Shown here piece by piece: positions 26,224-34,018 of a stretch of 64,000 bases of DNA (positions within the stretch are counted from its first letter, which is position 1; each line of letters starts with the position of its first letter). This DNA is from BJGV01 sp003230615 (GTDB lineage Bacteria > Pseudomonadota > Gammaproteobacteria > Burkholderiales > Nitrosomonadaceae). A model generated the notes under the pieces. The model ran no database searches. It saw only the letters and a list, made by a program, of their open reading frames with translations, and had not been told where the DNA came from. The stretch covers positions 434,001 through 498,000 of the forward strand of contig OY760140.1 in NCBI GenBank assembly GCA_963663215.1, given 5' to 3'. The translations under genes and the position numbers were made by a program.

Positions 26224-26628
26224 ATGAAAAACTTATATTATGCTGCTTTGCTTTTTATTTCATTTAACGTATCGGCTCAATCAAAACTTCCCCCCATGTC
26301 AGAACTTCCCCCCAAGCATCCGGTGACTAACAGTACTGATCGTTCAAAGCCTGGCCTTGTGATCGATGGAGACAAGGCTTATCAAACTCATCCGGGAACT
26401 AAAACTAGAGACTACAGGAAGCCTGGATATGTTAAAGATAGTAGTGGGATTCTAAGGCCCGCTCATCCAGGGACTAACAGTATTGATCGTTCAAAGCCTG
26501 GCATTGTGTGGAAAGGAAACAAAGCTTATCTAACTCATCCAGGTACCGACTCACCAGATTACAGTAAGCCTGTATATGTTAGAGATAGTAGCGGGAGCAG
26601 GATTCTAAAGCCTATATCTAAGGACTAA
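26224..26628 (+). CDS. Secreted tandem-repeat protein, 134 aa
   Basis: It has a ribosome site AGGAG and a signal peptide (MKNLYYAALLFISFNVSA, cleavage before QSK). The rest is built of alternating imperfect repeats of about 24 residues: HPVTNSTDRSKPGLVIDGDKAY, THPGTKTRDYRKPGYVKDSSG, HPGTNSIDRSKPGIVWKGNKAY, THPGTDSPDYSKPVYVRDSSG. The pair forms a ~48-residue higher-order unit present twice. After the stop, the DNA still reads GGACTAACAGCATTGATAA, the start of a further unit, so the array was once longer. No family is recognised. Probably secreted or periplasmic. Confidence 0.7.
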   Translation: MKNLYYAALLFISFNVSAQSKLPPMSELPPKHPVTNSTDRSKPGLVIDGDKAYQTHPGTKTRDYRKPGYVKDSSGILRPAHPGTNSIDRSKPGIVWKGNKAYLTHPGTDSPDYSKPVYVRDSSGSRILKPISKD

Positions 26629-26689
26629 CAGCATTGATAAGGTAGAGTAGGGTTGTTCCAAGCTAGGGGTGTTTCCTGCCATTAATCTA

Positions 26690-27141
26690 ACTCTCCAAGG
26701 TTTTTTAATCTTACGATAGCTGTGTTTTATACATTTTTTATAACCAAAGAAGGCTAATGAAGCTCCCGTCGCATATAAGATAGCAGTGGGAAATATTGCG
26801 ATAGTTAGAAACTATAGGCCTCTTTTGGCTTTTTCAAGAGTTAAATTTTGCTTGGTAAGTTCTTTTTAAGTGTTATTGAGTTGCCCCTCTCTCTACTAAG
26901 CTTTTCACGTTCTTCTATTTAATGTAGACCCTGATAGATTGTTCTCTATAAGCCCATCCAAAGGTTTTTTGTGCATCATATCTACCTGTAAGGCTGCCGT
27001 GACCAATTCTACTTCTTCGAACATGTCAGTTGTGTAGACAGTCAAGATTGTTACTGCGGTCGCTGGACCAATCATAATTATTAATCCGAACGTAGAACAG
27101 AATTTGTAAAAATTGTCAGTAGTAGGCAGGAACAAAACCAT
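26690..27141 (-). pseudogene. Decayed membrane / coiled-coil protein
   Basis: The intact part (27141 to 26905, 78 codons) begins MVLFLPTTDNF and has a hydrophobic segment GLIIMIGPATAVTILTVYT. Beyond its stop, other frames carry coiled-coil-like residues (EEREKLSRER; ELTKQNLTLEKAKRG), and after a TAG a second hydrophobic stretch IFPTAILYATGASLAFFGY followed by basic residues. Read together these look like one gene broken by frameshifts and a stop: membrane segment, coiled coil, membrane segment. The ribosome site is weak. Both the reconstruction and the identity are uncertain. Confidence 0.35.
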
Positions 27142-27314
27142 AATTATCAGCCTATAGCATAAATGTTTTCACTTTAACTTCTCTTAAGACTAAATGGATA
27201 GATTAATATTTGTATAACGGATAACCGAGGAGAAGCTGAGGGTAGAACTTGCTTCTGAACGTTCACTTAGTGTTAAAAGTCACATTTCTATAAACTCCAA
27301 GTGAGGTAAGTCTA

Positions 27315-27360
27315 TTGGTACATTTGTTGGTACATAAAAAACGAATAATCATTGGCACAT
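27315..27360 (+). repeat. Three TTGGYACAT direct repeats (possible integrase arm sites)
   Basis: TTGGTACAT at 27315-27323 and 27327-27335, TTGGCACAT at 27352-27360. Short direct repeats of this kind bind the N-terminal domain of tyrosine integrases at element ends. They lie about 290 bp inside the distal, degenerate tRNA repeat. Confidence 0.5.
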
Positions 27361-27462
27361 TGAAAACTAACAGTTTTTAGAGTAGCTTAGAACATGGTTA
27401 GTAGTTTGTATAAAAAACCACCGCCATAGAATGAATCGTTTCATAAGTCAAATTATCGCCGG

Positions 27463-27550
27463 GTCTTTTTAGAAATTCCTTTGTCAGAATTGGAATAAGA
27501 TAATATGGGTAGGTACTAAATTGATGGGGGTGGGCCAGTTCCGCACTAGT
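27463..27550 (+). repeat. ~80-bp conserved box, copy C5
   Basis: TTTTTAGAAATTCCTTTG, AGAATTGGAATAAGA, GGGTAGGTACTAAATTGATG and GGGGTGGGCCAGTT. Resembles C1 and C4 over the second half. It is followed by the segment AAAAAGACGATGCGCTAC shared with the region before tRNA copy B. Confidence 0.5.
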
Positions 27551-27650
27551 TGTATACTTCTAAGATGATATTGTCACTGGATACGGCATTACACTCAGAA
27601 ATTAATAAATACAAAAAGACGATGCGCTACAATACGCTAATTAGATTAAT

Positions 27651-27680
27651 TTGTTGGTTCGAGTTCAACCAGTCCCTCCA
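27651..27680 (+). repeat. tRNA(CAT) 3'-half repeat, copy F (degenerate)
   Basis: TTGTTGGTTCGAGTTCAACC then AGTCCCTCCA keeps only the T arm and acceptor end of copies A and D. As the last copy it probably marks the right edge of the array. The gap 26629-27764 contains the decayed membrane gene, the TTGGYACAT repeats, C5 and this copy. Confidence 0.6.
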
Positions 27681-27764
27681 ATGTAATTAATACTGTGGGT
27701 AATTATCGGCGTGCCGTCAGCGCAATTCTTCACAATGAAGGAACAAGTTTATGGTCTGGGTATT

Positions 27765-29051
27765 TCATTCTAGAGGAATGAGACGATAACCTTCATTTTT
27801 GCTGTTCCATGATACGAAAACACCTTTAGCACTCCTTAGTAAAAATGGAATGTCATAACCTACGGTGCTTTCTGCAATTGGTTTGGCTGGCAACCAGCTC
27901 TGCCCCATATCGATCGACTTCATAACCAGAAGTTGCATCTTGGTCCCGTCAAATTCAGTCCACGTTAGGAAAACGCGCTTCCCATAAGCCATGATGTCCG
28001 AATAACCGGGCATATTTCCCGGTGTGCCGAACGATAACGGATTTGAAAAATGCCGACCCTGGTTGGATGAATAGGCATAGAATAATCCTTGACGGATGCT
28101 GCCTTGTGTAAACCAGGCTATATGAAATCGTTTATTGTCGCTAATAGAAATTGCAGGACCTTGTTCCGGGCAGCCTCTGATCTTCCATTTATCAAAGGTA
28201 ACGCGCCATGGAAGCGACTCTTCTCCTTTAGGTCGCATTTGGAGAAGACCATGATCACGGATATTGTCTTGATAAATGAAGCGCGTAAATAGAATAGGTT
28301 GGTCATCGTTATCAAAAGCTACGGCAATGCGACAACATTCGCACAGAGTGTTTTTTGCTACCCTCTGATTAACAAGATTAGAACTACTCTCGCTGCCAAT
28401 CATTGTGGAATAGACTGAGAACCCTGGTTTCCTCCAGTCGGTCCGATCACGATCATCAAGCCAGAAAACATAAACCTTACCAGATGGACTCAAGGCAAGT
28501 CGTCCTAGATAAGAAATTGCTTCAGGTGCTTTCTTACTCAAAAGAATTGGTATTGAGAAACTACGACCACTATCATTGGATATGCTAAGAAGTTGGCTCG
28601 TCGTATGAGCAATTACAGCCGTATAAATAACGAAGATACGGCCTGAATGATCTATAACGATGTCAGGACGATTTTGCCTGCTTACCTTGATACGTTGTGG
28701 TTGTCTATTGATGCGTACAGGTGCACTGAAAGTTTTGCCTAGATCAATTGAATAATCTACATAGATAAACTTTTTTTCTGGCACGATCCGCCACAATCGT
28801 TCATCCGGACCAAAAGTAGCAGTAACACGCATACCCACGCCTTGGGGGTAGTGTGTGTAATCAGCTGTACCACCTTTGAGAGTATCATTATCGCCATAGC
28901 TAGCCGTGCTAAATACCATTGAACTGGCTAGCAATATAAAACTGAGTAGCAGATTACTACTTAGGAGGAAGCATCCCAAGAAGTTCTTCTCAGATTTTAT
29001 ACCGTGAATTTGAATTGTGTATTCCATGATTCGACAATCAAGAAGATTCAT
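27765..29051 (-). CDS. Exported BNR/sialidase-fold protein
   Basis: About 428 aa with a long N-terminal region before a hydrophobic export segment (SSNLLLSFILLASSMVF), then a beta-propeller-like chain. Repeated S-x-D-x-G-x-[ST]-[FW] Asp-box-type motifs are visible: YSIDLGKTFSAPV, SNDSGRSFSIP, SSNQGRHFSNP, SIDMGQSWLPA. These are the BNR repeats of the sialidase superfamily; catalytic sialidase residues are not evident, so an enzymatic role is not claimed. A CECC motif lies mid-chain. The start is uncertain: TTG 29075, ATG 29051 or ATG 29027. It follows the outer-membrane gene on the same strand and is probably co-transcribed. Confidence 0.7.
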   Translation of the reverse strand: MNLLDCRIMEYTIQIHGIKSEKNFLGCFLLSSNLLLSFILLASSMVFSTASYGDNDTLKGGTADYTHYPQGVGMRVTATFGPDERLWRIVPEKKFIYVDYSIDLGKTFSAPVRINRQPQRIKVSRQNRPDIVIDHSGRIFVIYTAVIAHTTSQLLSISNDSGRSFSIPILLSKKAPEAISYLGRLALSPSGKVYVFWLDDRDRTDWRKPGFSVYSTMIGSESSSNLVNQRVAKNTLCECCRIAVAFDNDDQPILFTRFIYQDNIRDHGLLQMRPKGEESLPWRVTFDKWKIRGCPEQGPAISISDNKRFHIAWFTQGSIRQGLFYAYSSNQGRHFSNPLSFGTPGNMPGYSDIMAYGKRVFLTWTEFDGTKMQLLVMKSIDMGQSWLPAKPIAESTVGYDIPFLLRSAKGVFVSWNSKNEGYRLIPLE

Positions 29052-29082
29052 CCAGATAGATCTTAAAAAATACAATTACTGT

Positions 29083-30126
29083 TTATGAGTGTTCGTGTTC
29101 AAAGGGATCTAATACAACAACGAAGCGAAAAGTAATTCGATAATCTGGATCTGTTTGAAAACCGTTGGTGTCTTTCACTATCGGTGTTCCGACCGATAAG
29201 GCAGTATTCCAGTTGCTACCACCAGAATATCTGATTCCCGGTGAGATATAAACAATACTACCTCCTGAATTGGGGTCACGCACGCCATGGGTTTCTATGT
29301 AGTCTTGCCAGGCACCATTTATTTCCAGAATGCCTGTCCATTGGGATTGATTGCTGGAAGAGAAAAGAGCATCTCTTGCTTCACCAACAAAAGCATAAGA
29401 AAGTGCAAAATTATATTCAAAAATATCACCAAGATCGGTACTTCGTGCCCCTGAAGTTGCGGCGGTATAGAGAACGCTCGAATCAAACGAGAACTTTCCC
29501 ATAGCACGTGTAAAGGAAAGGCCGGCAGATGGATTCCATGAACCACCGCTTGGTTGAGAGTGTACTTCAAATAGTTCACCAGCCTTATCACGTTGGCGAG
29601 TGGCGCCAGTTGGGGTTTTAAGGCCCACCACTACTGATAGATGATTTAAATCATCCTCAGAACGAAAGATGCGGTATTGACCAAAGAAGGAAACACCTCC
29701 AAACTCATCAGGATTGCCCTGGTCATGAAATTCTTCACCATGTTCATGTGCTGTTAGCACATCATCACGTCGCACATAAGAAAATCGAGTGCCCAATGTC
29801 AAATCGTTGGTCACACCAATTGCTGCAAACACTTGTGTGACTGTAAGTGTTTTTGTGCTGTGAATATCACTACTAGGTTCACTCAAAGCACCACTACTTA
29901 TAGTGATTAATTTGCCAGCTGAAACATTATCAAATCTTGTAAATTGAGTAATTAGCCCTGTTGCAATCTTACCCTTAGGAAGGGTGATACCTGTTTGTGT
30001 AATAATTGGAGACGCAGTGCCAATCCCAAACCCTATTGACCCATGATCAGCCAAAACTGCGTTGCTATACGCAACAAACATAGATGCTAAAAAACATTGT
30101 AAGAAATACTTTTTCGTTTGATTCAT
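29083..30126 (-). CDS. Outer-membrane beta-barrel protein (transporter-like)
   Basis: A 347-aa protein with signal peptide (FLQCFLASMFVAYSNAVLA, cleavage before DHG). The mature chain has alternating amphipathic beta-strands, e.g. LTLGTRFSYVRR, FSFDSSVLYTAA, FEYNFALSYAF, ISPGIRYSGG, DYRITFRFVVVLD, and resembles the MetA-pathway phenol-degradation transporter-like barrels. A His-rich loop (HEHGEEFHDQG) and the C-terminal FEHEHS could bind metal. The start ATG 30126 has GGAG six bases upstream; an ORF start at 30171 is less likely. First gene of a two-gene operon with the BNR protein. The substrate is unknown. Confidence 0.75.
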   Translation of the reverse strand: MNQTKKYFLQCFLASMFVAYSNAVLADHGSIGFGIGTASPIITQTGITLPKGKIATGLITQFTRFDNVSAGKLITISSGALSEPSSDIHSTKTLTVTQVFAAIGVTNDLTLGTRFSYVRRDDVLTAHEHGEEFHDQGNPDEFGGVSFFGQYRIFRSEDDLNHLSVVVGLKTPTGATRQRDKAGELFEVHSQPSGGSWNPSAGLSFTRAMGKFSFDSSVLYTAATSGARSTDLGDIFEYNFALSYAFVGEARDALFSSSNQSQWTGILEINGAWQDYIETHGVRDPNSGGSIVYISPGIRYSGGSNWNTALSVGTPIVKDTNGFQTDPDYRITFRFVVVLDPFEHEHS

Positions 30127-30250
30127 CAATAGCTCCATATCACTTCGATAAAATAATATAGACACGCCCATTTACTATGGAGGTGCCCTAAAATTAATTC
30201 AGATTAATCCTGAGGGGTTATTAAGACACAATTTTAGTAACTTGAGAATG

Positions 30251-30280
30251 TGGCAAATTGTCGCATGGAACAATCTGCCA
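30251..30280. promoter_or_regulatory. Dyad-symmetric site upstream of the outer-membrane operon
   Basis: TGGCA-A-ATTGT, spacer CGCATGGA, ACAAT-C-TGCCA: eleven-base arms with one mismatch. It lies about 125 bp before the operon start and has no T run, so it suits an operator for a dimeric regulator. The rest of the gap 30172-30514 shows no gene. Confidence 0.5.
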
Positions 30281-30514
30281 TACTTCATCCTTGATCTAAT
30301 CGTTTCAATCTGTTGCAGGTTTATTTTGTTTAAATACATATAAAAACCGAATAGTTCTTGGATTCTCGGTTTGGATCCTGTTGGACCTGCCTATATCTTC
30401 ACTACATTTTTCAACCTATTTTTTCCATGTTCTCAGTCGTATAAGAGGCTAGGTGGTGAGCTAAAAGAGCGTTGACTTATAACCATAATACATTCATAAT
30501 CAGTAGTTTCGTTT

Positions 30515-30599
30515 GGAGGGGTTCCCGAGCGGTCAAAGGGATCAGACTGTAAATCTGACGGCACTGCCTTCGAAGGTTCGAATCCTTCTCCCTCCACCA
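30515..30599 (+). tRNA. tRNA-Tyr (GTA)
   Basis: Acceptor arms GGAGGGG and TCCCTCC, anticodon loop CTGTAAA with GTA, a long variable arm typical of Tyr, T arm GAAGG-TTCGAAT-CCTTC and encoded CCA. First of three tRNAs before tuf. Confidence 0.95.
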
Positions 30600-30729
30600 A
30601 ATTCGGTGGCTGCAAGGATGAAGGAATGGCAGAGTTATGCATAATAAGTGATGTTTGGAGGGTGATGGCCAGCTCTGCAATCAGTTGACATGGTTGGTTT
30701 TTTCTATCTATCTAAATTGATTGCCAGAT

Positions 30730-30803
30730 GCGGGTGTAGCTCAGTGGTAGAGCAGAAGCCTTCCAAGCTTACGACGAGGGTTCGATTCCCTTCACCCGCT
30801 CCA
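30730..30803 (+). tRNA. tRNA-Gly (TCC)
   Basis: Starts GCGGGTGTAGCTCAG, anticodon loop CTTCCAA with TCC, T arm GAGGG-TTCGATT-CCCTT and acceptor CACCCGC-T-CCA. The last bases plus GATTT are duplicated in tandem: CCCGCTCCAGATTT occurs at 30795-30808 and again at 30809-30822. Confidence 0.95.
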
Positions 30804-30876
30804 GATTTCCCGCTCCAGATTTGAATTTAAGGAACTTTTAGAGGTAGATATTCTCGATTTTGTTGCAATAGTGCTT

Positions 30877-30948
30877 GCCCATGTAGCTCAGTGGCAGAGC
30901 ACTCCCTTGGTAAGGGAGAGGTCGCCAGTTCAATCCTGGCCATGGGCT
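30877..30948 (+). tRNA. tRNA-Thr (GGT)
   Basis: GCCCATGTAGCTCAG, anticodon stem CTCCC/GGGAG with loop TTGGTAA and anticodon GGT, T arm GCCAG-TTCAATC-CTGGC, acceptor CATGGGC-T. The next bases are CCG, so CCA is not encoded. It lies 61 bp before tuf, probably in the same transcript. Confidence 0.95.
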
Positions 30949-31009
30949 CCGTAGGTTTTTCAGTCCACAAACCAGGATACTAAAGGTGCACTAAGAAAAG
31001 GAAACAATC

Positions 31010-32200
31010 ATGGCAAAGAGCAAATTTGAGCGCACGAAGCCGCATGTAAACGTAGGCACGATTGGCCATGTAGACCATGGTAAAACTACTTTGACGGCAG
31101 CGATTACGATGGTATTGGCAAAGAAATTTGGTGGTGAGGCGAAGAGCTTTGATCAGATTGACTCGGCACCTGAAGAAAAAGCCCGTGGTATTACTATCAA
31201 TACTTCTCACGTCGAATACGAAACAGAGAAACGTCACTACGCTCATGTTGATTGCCCAGGCCATGCTGACTACGTCAAGAACATGATCACGGGTGCGGCA
31301 CAAATGGATGGTGCCATTTTGGTTGTATCAGCTGCTGATGGTCCTATGCCGCAGACACGTGAACATATTTTGCTAGCACGCCAGGTAGGTGTACCTTACA
31401 TTATTGTCTACATGAACAAAGCCGACATGGTTGACGACGCTGAACTACTAGAGTTAGTTGAGATGGAAGTGCGTGAATTGCTGTCCAAATACAATTTTCC
31501 TGGTGACAGCACCCCGATCATTGTTGGTTCTGCCCTGAAGGCGCTTGAAGGTGATCAGAGCGACATTGGTGAGCCTTCTATATACAAGCTAGCAGATGCG
31601 CTGGATAGTCATATTCCTGATCCGGTACGTGCTATGGATGGTGCCTTTATCATGCCGGTAGAAGACGTATTTTCTATTTCTGGACGTGGTACTGTCGTCA
31701 CCGGTCGGGTTGAACGTGGTGTTGTTAAGGTGGGTGAGGAGCTTGAGATTATCGGCTTAAAGCCCACAGCCAAGACTGTTTGTACTGGTGTGGAAATGTT
31801 TAGGAAACTACTTGATCAAGGCCAAGCGGGCGACAATGTCGGCGTACTGTTGCGTGGCACCAAACGTGAGGAAGTTGAACGCGGCCAAGTGTTAGCCAAG
31901 CCAGGTTCTATTACCCCACATACCAAATTTACTGCTGAGATCTATGTTTTGAACAAAGAAGAGGGTGGACGCCATACTCCATTCTTCCAGGGTTATCGCC
32001 CGCAGTTTTACTTCCGTACTACTGACGTAACTGGGGCAATTGAGTTGCCAGCAGGTACGGAAATGATAATGCCTGGTGATAATGTTTCGGTAACGGTGAG
32101 TTTAATAGCACCGATTGCAATGGAAGAGGGTTTGCGTTTTGCTATTCGTGAGGGCGGTAGAACCGTTGGTGCGGGTGTAGTGGCAAAAATTATTGAGTAA
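31010..32200 (+). CDS. tuf: Elongation factor Tu
   Basis: A 396-aa GTPase that brings aminoacyl-tRNA to the ribosome. G1 GHVDHGKT, G2 region RGITINTSHVEY, G3 DCPGHADY, G4 NKAD and G5 SALKALEG are intact; domains 2 and 3 follow with the conserved FRTTDVTG and MPGDNVSV blocks. The loop usually written FFNNYRPQF reads FFQGYRPQF here, as in some other proteobacteria. It follows three tRNAs and precedes tRNA-Trp, secE and nusG, the standard tufB context. A second tuf copy is expected elsewhere with the str operon. Confidence 0.98.
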   Translation: MAKSKFERTKPHVNVGTIGHVDHGKTTLTAAITMVLAKKFGGEAKSFDQIDSAPEEKARGITINTSHVEYETEKRHYAHVDCPGHADYVKNMITGAAQMDGAILVVSAADGPMPQTREHILLARQVGVPYIIVYMNKADMVDDAELLELVEMEVRELLSKYNFPGDSTPIIVGSALKALEGDQSDIGEPSIYKLADALDSHIPDPVRAMDGAFIMPVEDVFSISGRGTVVTGRVERGVVKVGEELEIIGLKPTAKTVCTGVEMFRKLLDQGQAGDNVGVLLRGTKREEVERGQVLAKPGSITPHTKFTAEIYVLNKEEGGRHTPFFQGYRPQFYFRTTDVTGAIELPAGTEMIMPGDNVSVTVSLIAPIAMEEGLRFAIREGGRTVGAGVVAKIIE

Positions 32201-32318
32201 CTAATAGGGAGGTAGGAATCAAGTTTAGGGGTTGAAGTTTTGTGTGCTCATAAATTTAGTTTGTTAGAATCTCTAGATTTTTGGCCCTAATTAATTCCTA
32301 GTTCATGAAGGAAATTAT

Positions 32319-32394
32319 AGGCCAGTAGCTCAATTGGCAGAGCGTCGGTCTCCAAAACCGAAGGTTGGGGGTTCGATGCCCTCCTGGCCTGCCA
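32319..32394 (+). tRNA. tRNA-Trp (CCA)
   Basis: Acceptor AGGCCAG/CTGGCCT, D arm TAGCTCAATTGGCAGAGC, anticodon loop CTCCAAA with CCA, T arm GGGGG-TTCGATG-CCCTC, discriminator G and encoded CCA. Placed between tuf and secE as in most betaproteobacteria. Confidence 0.95.
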
Positions 32395-32579
32395 AAATAA
32401 GGATTTTTATGAAAAGATTAGTTATGTGTTGCCGTGTATCCCTGATGATGGATACTGAGTTCTTAATGTCACTAATACAAGATACTTCAATAGTTCCTCG
32501 TGCAAAAACCGCAGTTTACGTAAATCAGTTTCTGCATGACTTTTTTAATATATGAGCATTACGGGCGAAGTGGGATAGA

Positions 32580-32933
32580 GTGGATAAGATTAAACTCTGG
32601 TTCGCGCTTCTGCTAATGGCGGCTGGTATTGCTGGTTTCTATTACTTACGTGATAGCGCCATGGTAATACGCGTGGTATCAGTACTGATGGGCTTTCTTC
32701 TGGCAGCCACAGTAGCTTGGTTTACCGTTCAAGGTAAGCAGTTTTACGCATTCAGTAGAGAGGCTTCAGAAGAAACAAAAAAAGTAGTATGGCCAAATAG
32801 AAAAGAAACAGTTCAGATGACTGGCCTCGTGTTTGCTTTTGTTGTAGTGATGGCAATATTTTTGTGGATGGTGGATGCTGGTTTATTATTGTCAGTGAAG
32901 TACGTGATGGGGCGCGGAGAAGGTGATGGATAA
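32580..32933 (+). CDS. secE: Preprotein translocase subunit SecE
   Basis: A 117-aa inner-membrane protein that clamps SecY in the SecYEG channel. It has two N-terminal hydrophobic segments (LWFALLLMAAGIAGFYYL; VLMGFLLAATVAWFTV), the conserved cytoplasmic amphipathic part EASEETKKVVWPNRKETVQMT and the essential third membrane helix. Translation probably starts at GTG 32580; no strong ribosome site is seen. The end overlaps the start of nusG by a few bases, indicating translational coupling. Confidence 0.93.
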   Translation: MDKIKLWFALLLMAAGIAGFYYLRDSAMVIRVVSVLMGFLLAATVAWFTVQGKQFYAFSREASEETKKVVWPNRKETVQMTGLVFAFVVVMAIFLWMVDAGLLLSVKYVMGRGEGDG

Positions 32934-33459
32934 AAAATGGTTTGTAGTTCATGCCTACTCTGGTTTTGAGAAAAAGATACAGCGTACGTTGCAAGAGCGG
33001 ATCAATCGCGCTGGAATGCAAGATAAATTTGGACAGATACTAGTTCCAGTAGAGGAAGTAGTTGAAATGAAGGGAGGCCAGAAAAACCTCAGTGAACGAA
33101 AATTCTTCCCCGGGTATGTGCTGGTAGAGATGGAGATGAGCGACGAAGCATGGCACCTTGTTAATAACACTGCAAAGGTTACAGGTTTTGTCGGAGGCTC
33201 AGCCATGAAGCCGACACCTATCAGCGTGAAAGAAGTGCAGAATATTCTCAGGCAGATTCAAGAAGGGGTAGAGAAACCCAGGCCTAAGATACTTTTTGAG
33301 ACTGGAGAGGCAGTACGAGTTAAGGAGGGTCCTTTTACAGATTTCCATGGTAATGTGGAAGACGTGAATTATGACAAGAGCAAGATAAGAGTATCAGTCT
33401 CAATTTTTGGTCGTCCCACCCCAGTGGAGTTGGATTTTAGCCAAGTTGAGAAAGCTTGA
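32926..33459 (+). CDS. nusG: Transcription termination/antitermination factor NusG
   Basis: A 177-aa factor binding RNA polymerase and linking it to Rho or to ribosomal protein S10. The NGN domain has KKWFVVHAYSGFEKKIQRTLQERI and FFPGYVLVEMEMSDEAWHLVNNT; the KOW domain has GEAVRVKEGPFTDFHGNVEDV. GTG 32923 precedes ATG 32926 in frame; ATG is chosen, with GGAGAAGG just upstream. It overlaps secE by eight bases. Confidence 0.96.
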   Translation: MDKKWFVVHAYSGFEKKIQRTLQERINRAGMQDKFGQILVPVEEVVEMKGGQKNLSERKFFPGYVLVEMEMSDEAWHLVNNTAKVTGFVGGSAMKPTPISVKEVQNILRQIQEGVEKPRPKILFETGEAVRVKEGPFTDFHGNVEDVNYDKSKIRVSVSIFGRPTPVELDFSQVEKA

Positions 33460-33585
33460 AGTATTTGTGAGGCGGAAAGACTTTATTGTTGATTTAGAGG
33501 GTTTGTTTACGTTAAATGCTGGTCTTGTATTTTTTAACCAAGGTGCGTGCTTTAGGGTTCATATGCGCTTAACAGGAGAATTGTT

Positions 33586-34017
33586 GTGGCGAAGAAGATA
33601 GTCGGTTATATCAAGCTGCAAGTGCCAGCAGGTAAGGCAAATCCCAGCCCGCCTATTGGTCCCGCACTTGGTCAGAGCGGCTTGAATATTATGGAGTTTT
33701 GTAAAGCATTCAATGCTGCTACCCAGAAAATGGAAGCGGGGCTCCCGGTTCCAGTGGTGATTACCGCTTACGCTGACAAAAGTTTCACGTTCATCATGAA
33801 AACCACGCCGGCGGCAGTACTGATTAAGAAAGCGGCGGGTATAACGAAAGGCAGCTCTACTCCAAACAGTAACAAAGTAGGTAAATTGACGCGCAAGCAA
33901 GTAGAAGAAATTGCCAAGGTAAAAATACCTGATTTAACTGCTGCTGATACCAATGCAGCAGTTAGCACTATTGCTGGCAGTGCGCGTAGCATGGGCATAG
34001 AGGTTGAGGGCTTTTAA
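33586..34017 (+). CDS. rplK: 50S ribosomal protein L11
   Basis: A 143-aa protein of the GTPase-associated centre. The N-terminal domain KIVGYIKLQVPAGKANPSPPIGPALGQ and the C-terminal rRNA-binding part (RKQVEEIAKVKIPDL, AGSARSMGIEVEG) are standard. The start is GTG with AGGAG at 33574-33578. It is followed after one base by rplA, forming the L11 operon. Confidence 0.97.
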   Translation: MAKKIVGYIKLQVPAGKANPSPPIGPALGQSGLNIMEFCKAFNAATQKMEAGLPVPVVITAYADKSFTFIMKTTPAAVLIKKAAGITKGSSTPNSNKVGKLTRKQVEEIAKVKIPDLTAADTNAAVSTIAGSARSMGIEVEGF

Positions 34018-34018
34018 C

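Noticed and set aside
26905..27141. Intact 78-aa protein
   Set aside because: The ribosome site is weak and sequence beyond the stop continues the apparent gene in other frames, so a pseudogene fits better.
32334..32555. 73-codon ORF overlapping tRNA-Trp
   Set aside because: It begins inside the tRNA and has no family resemblance.
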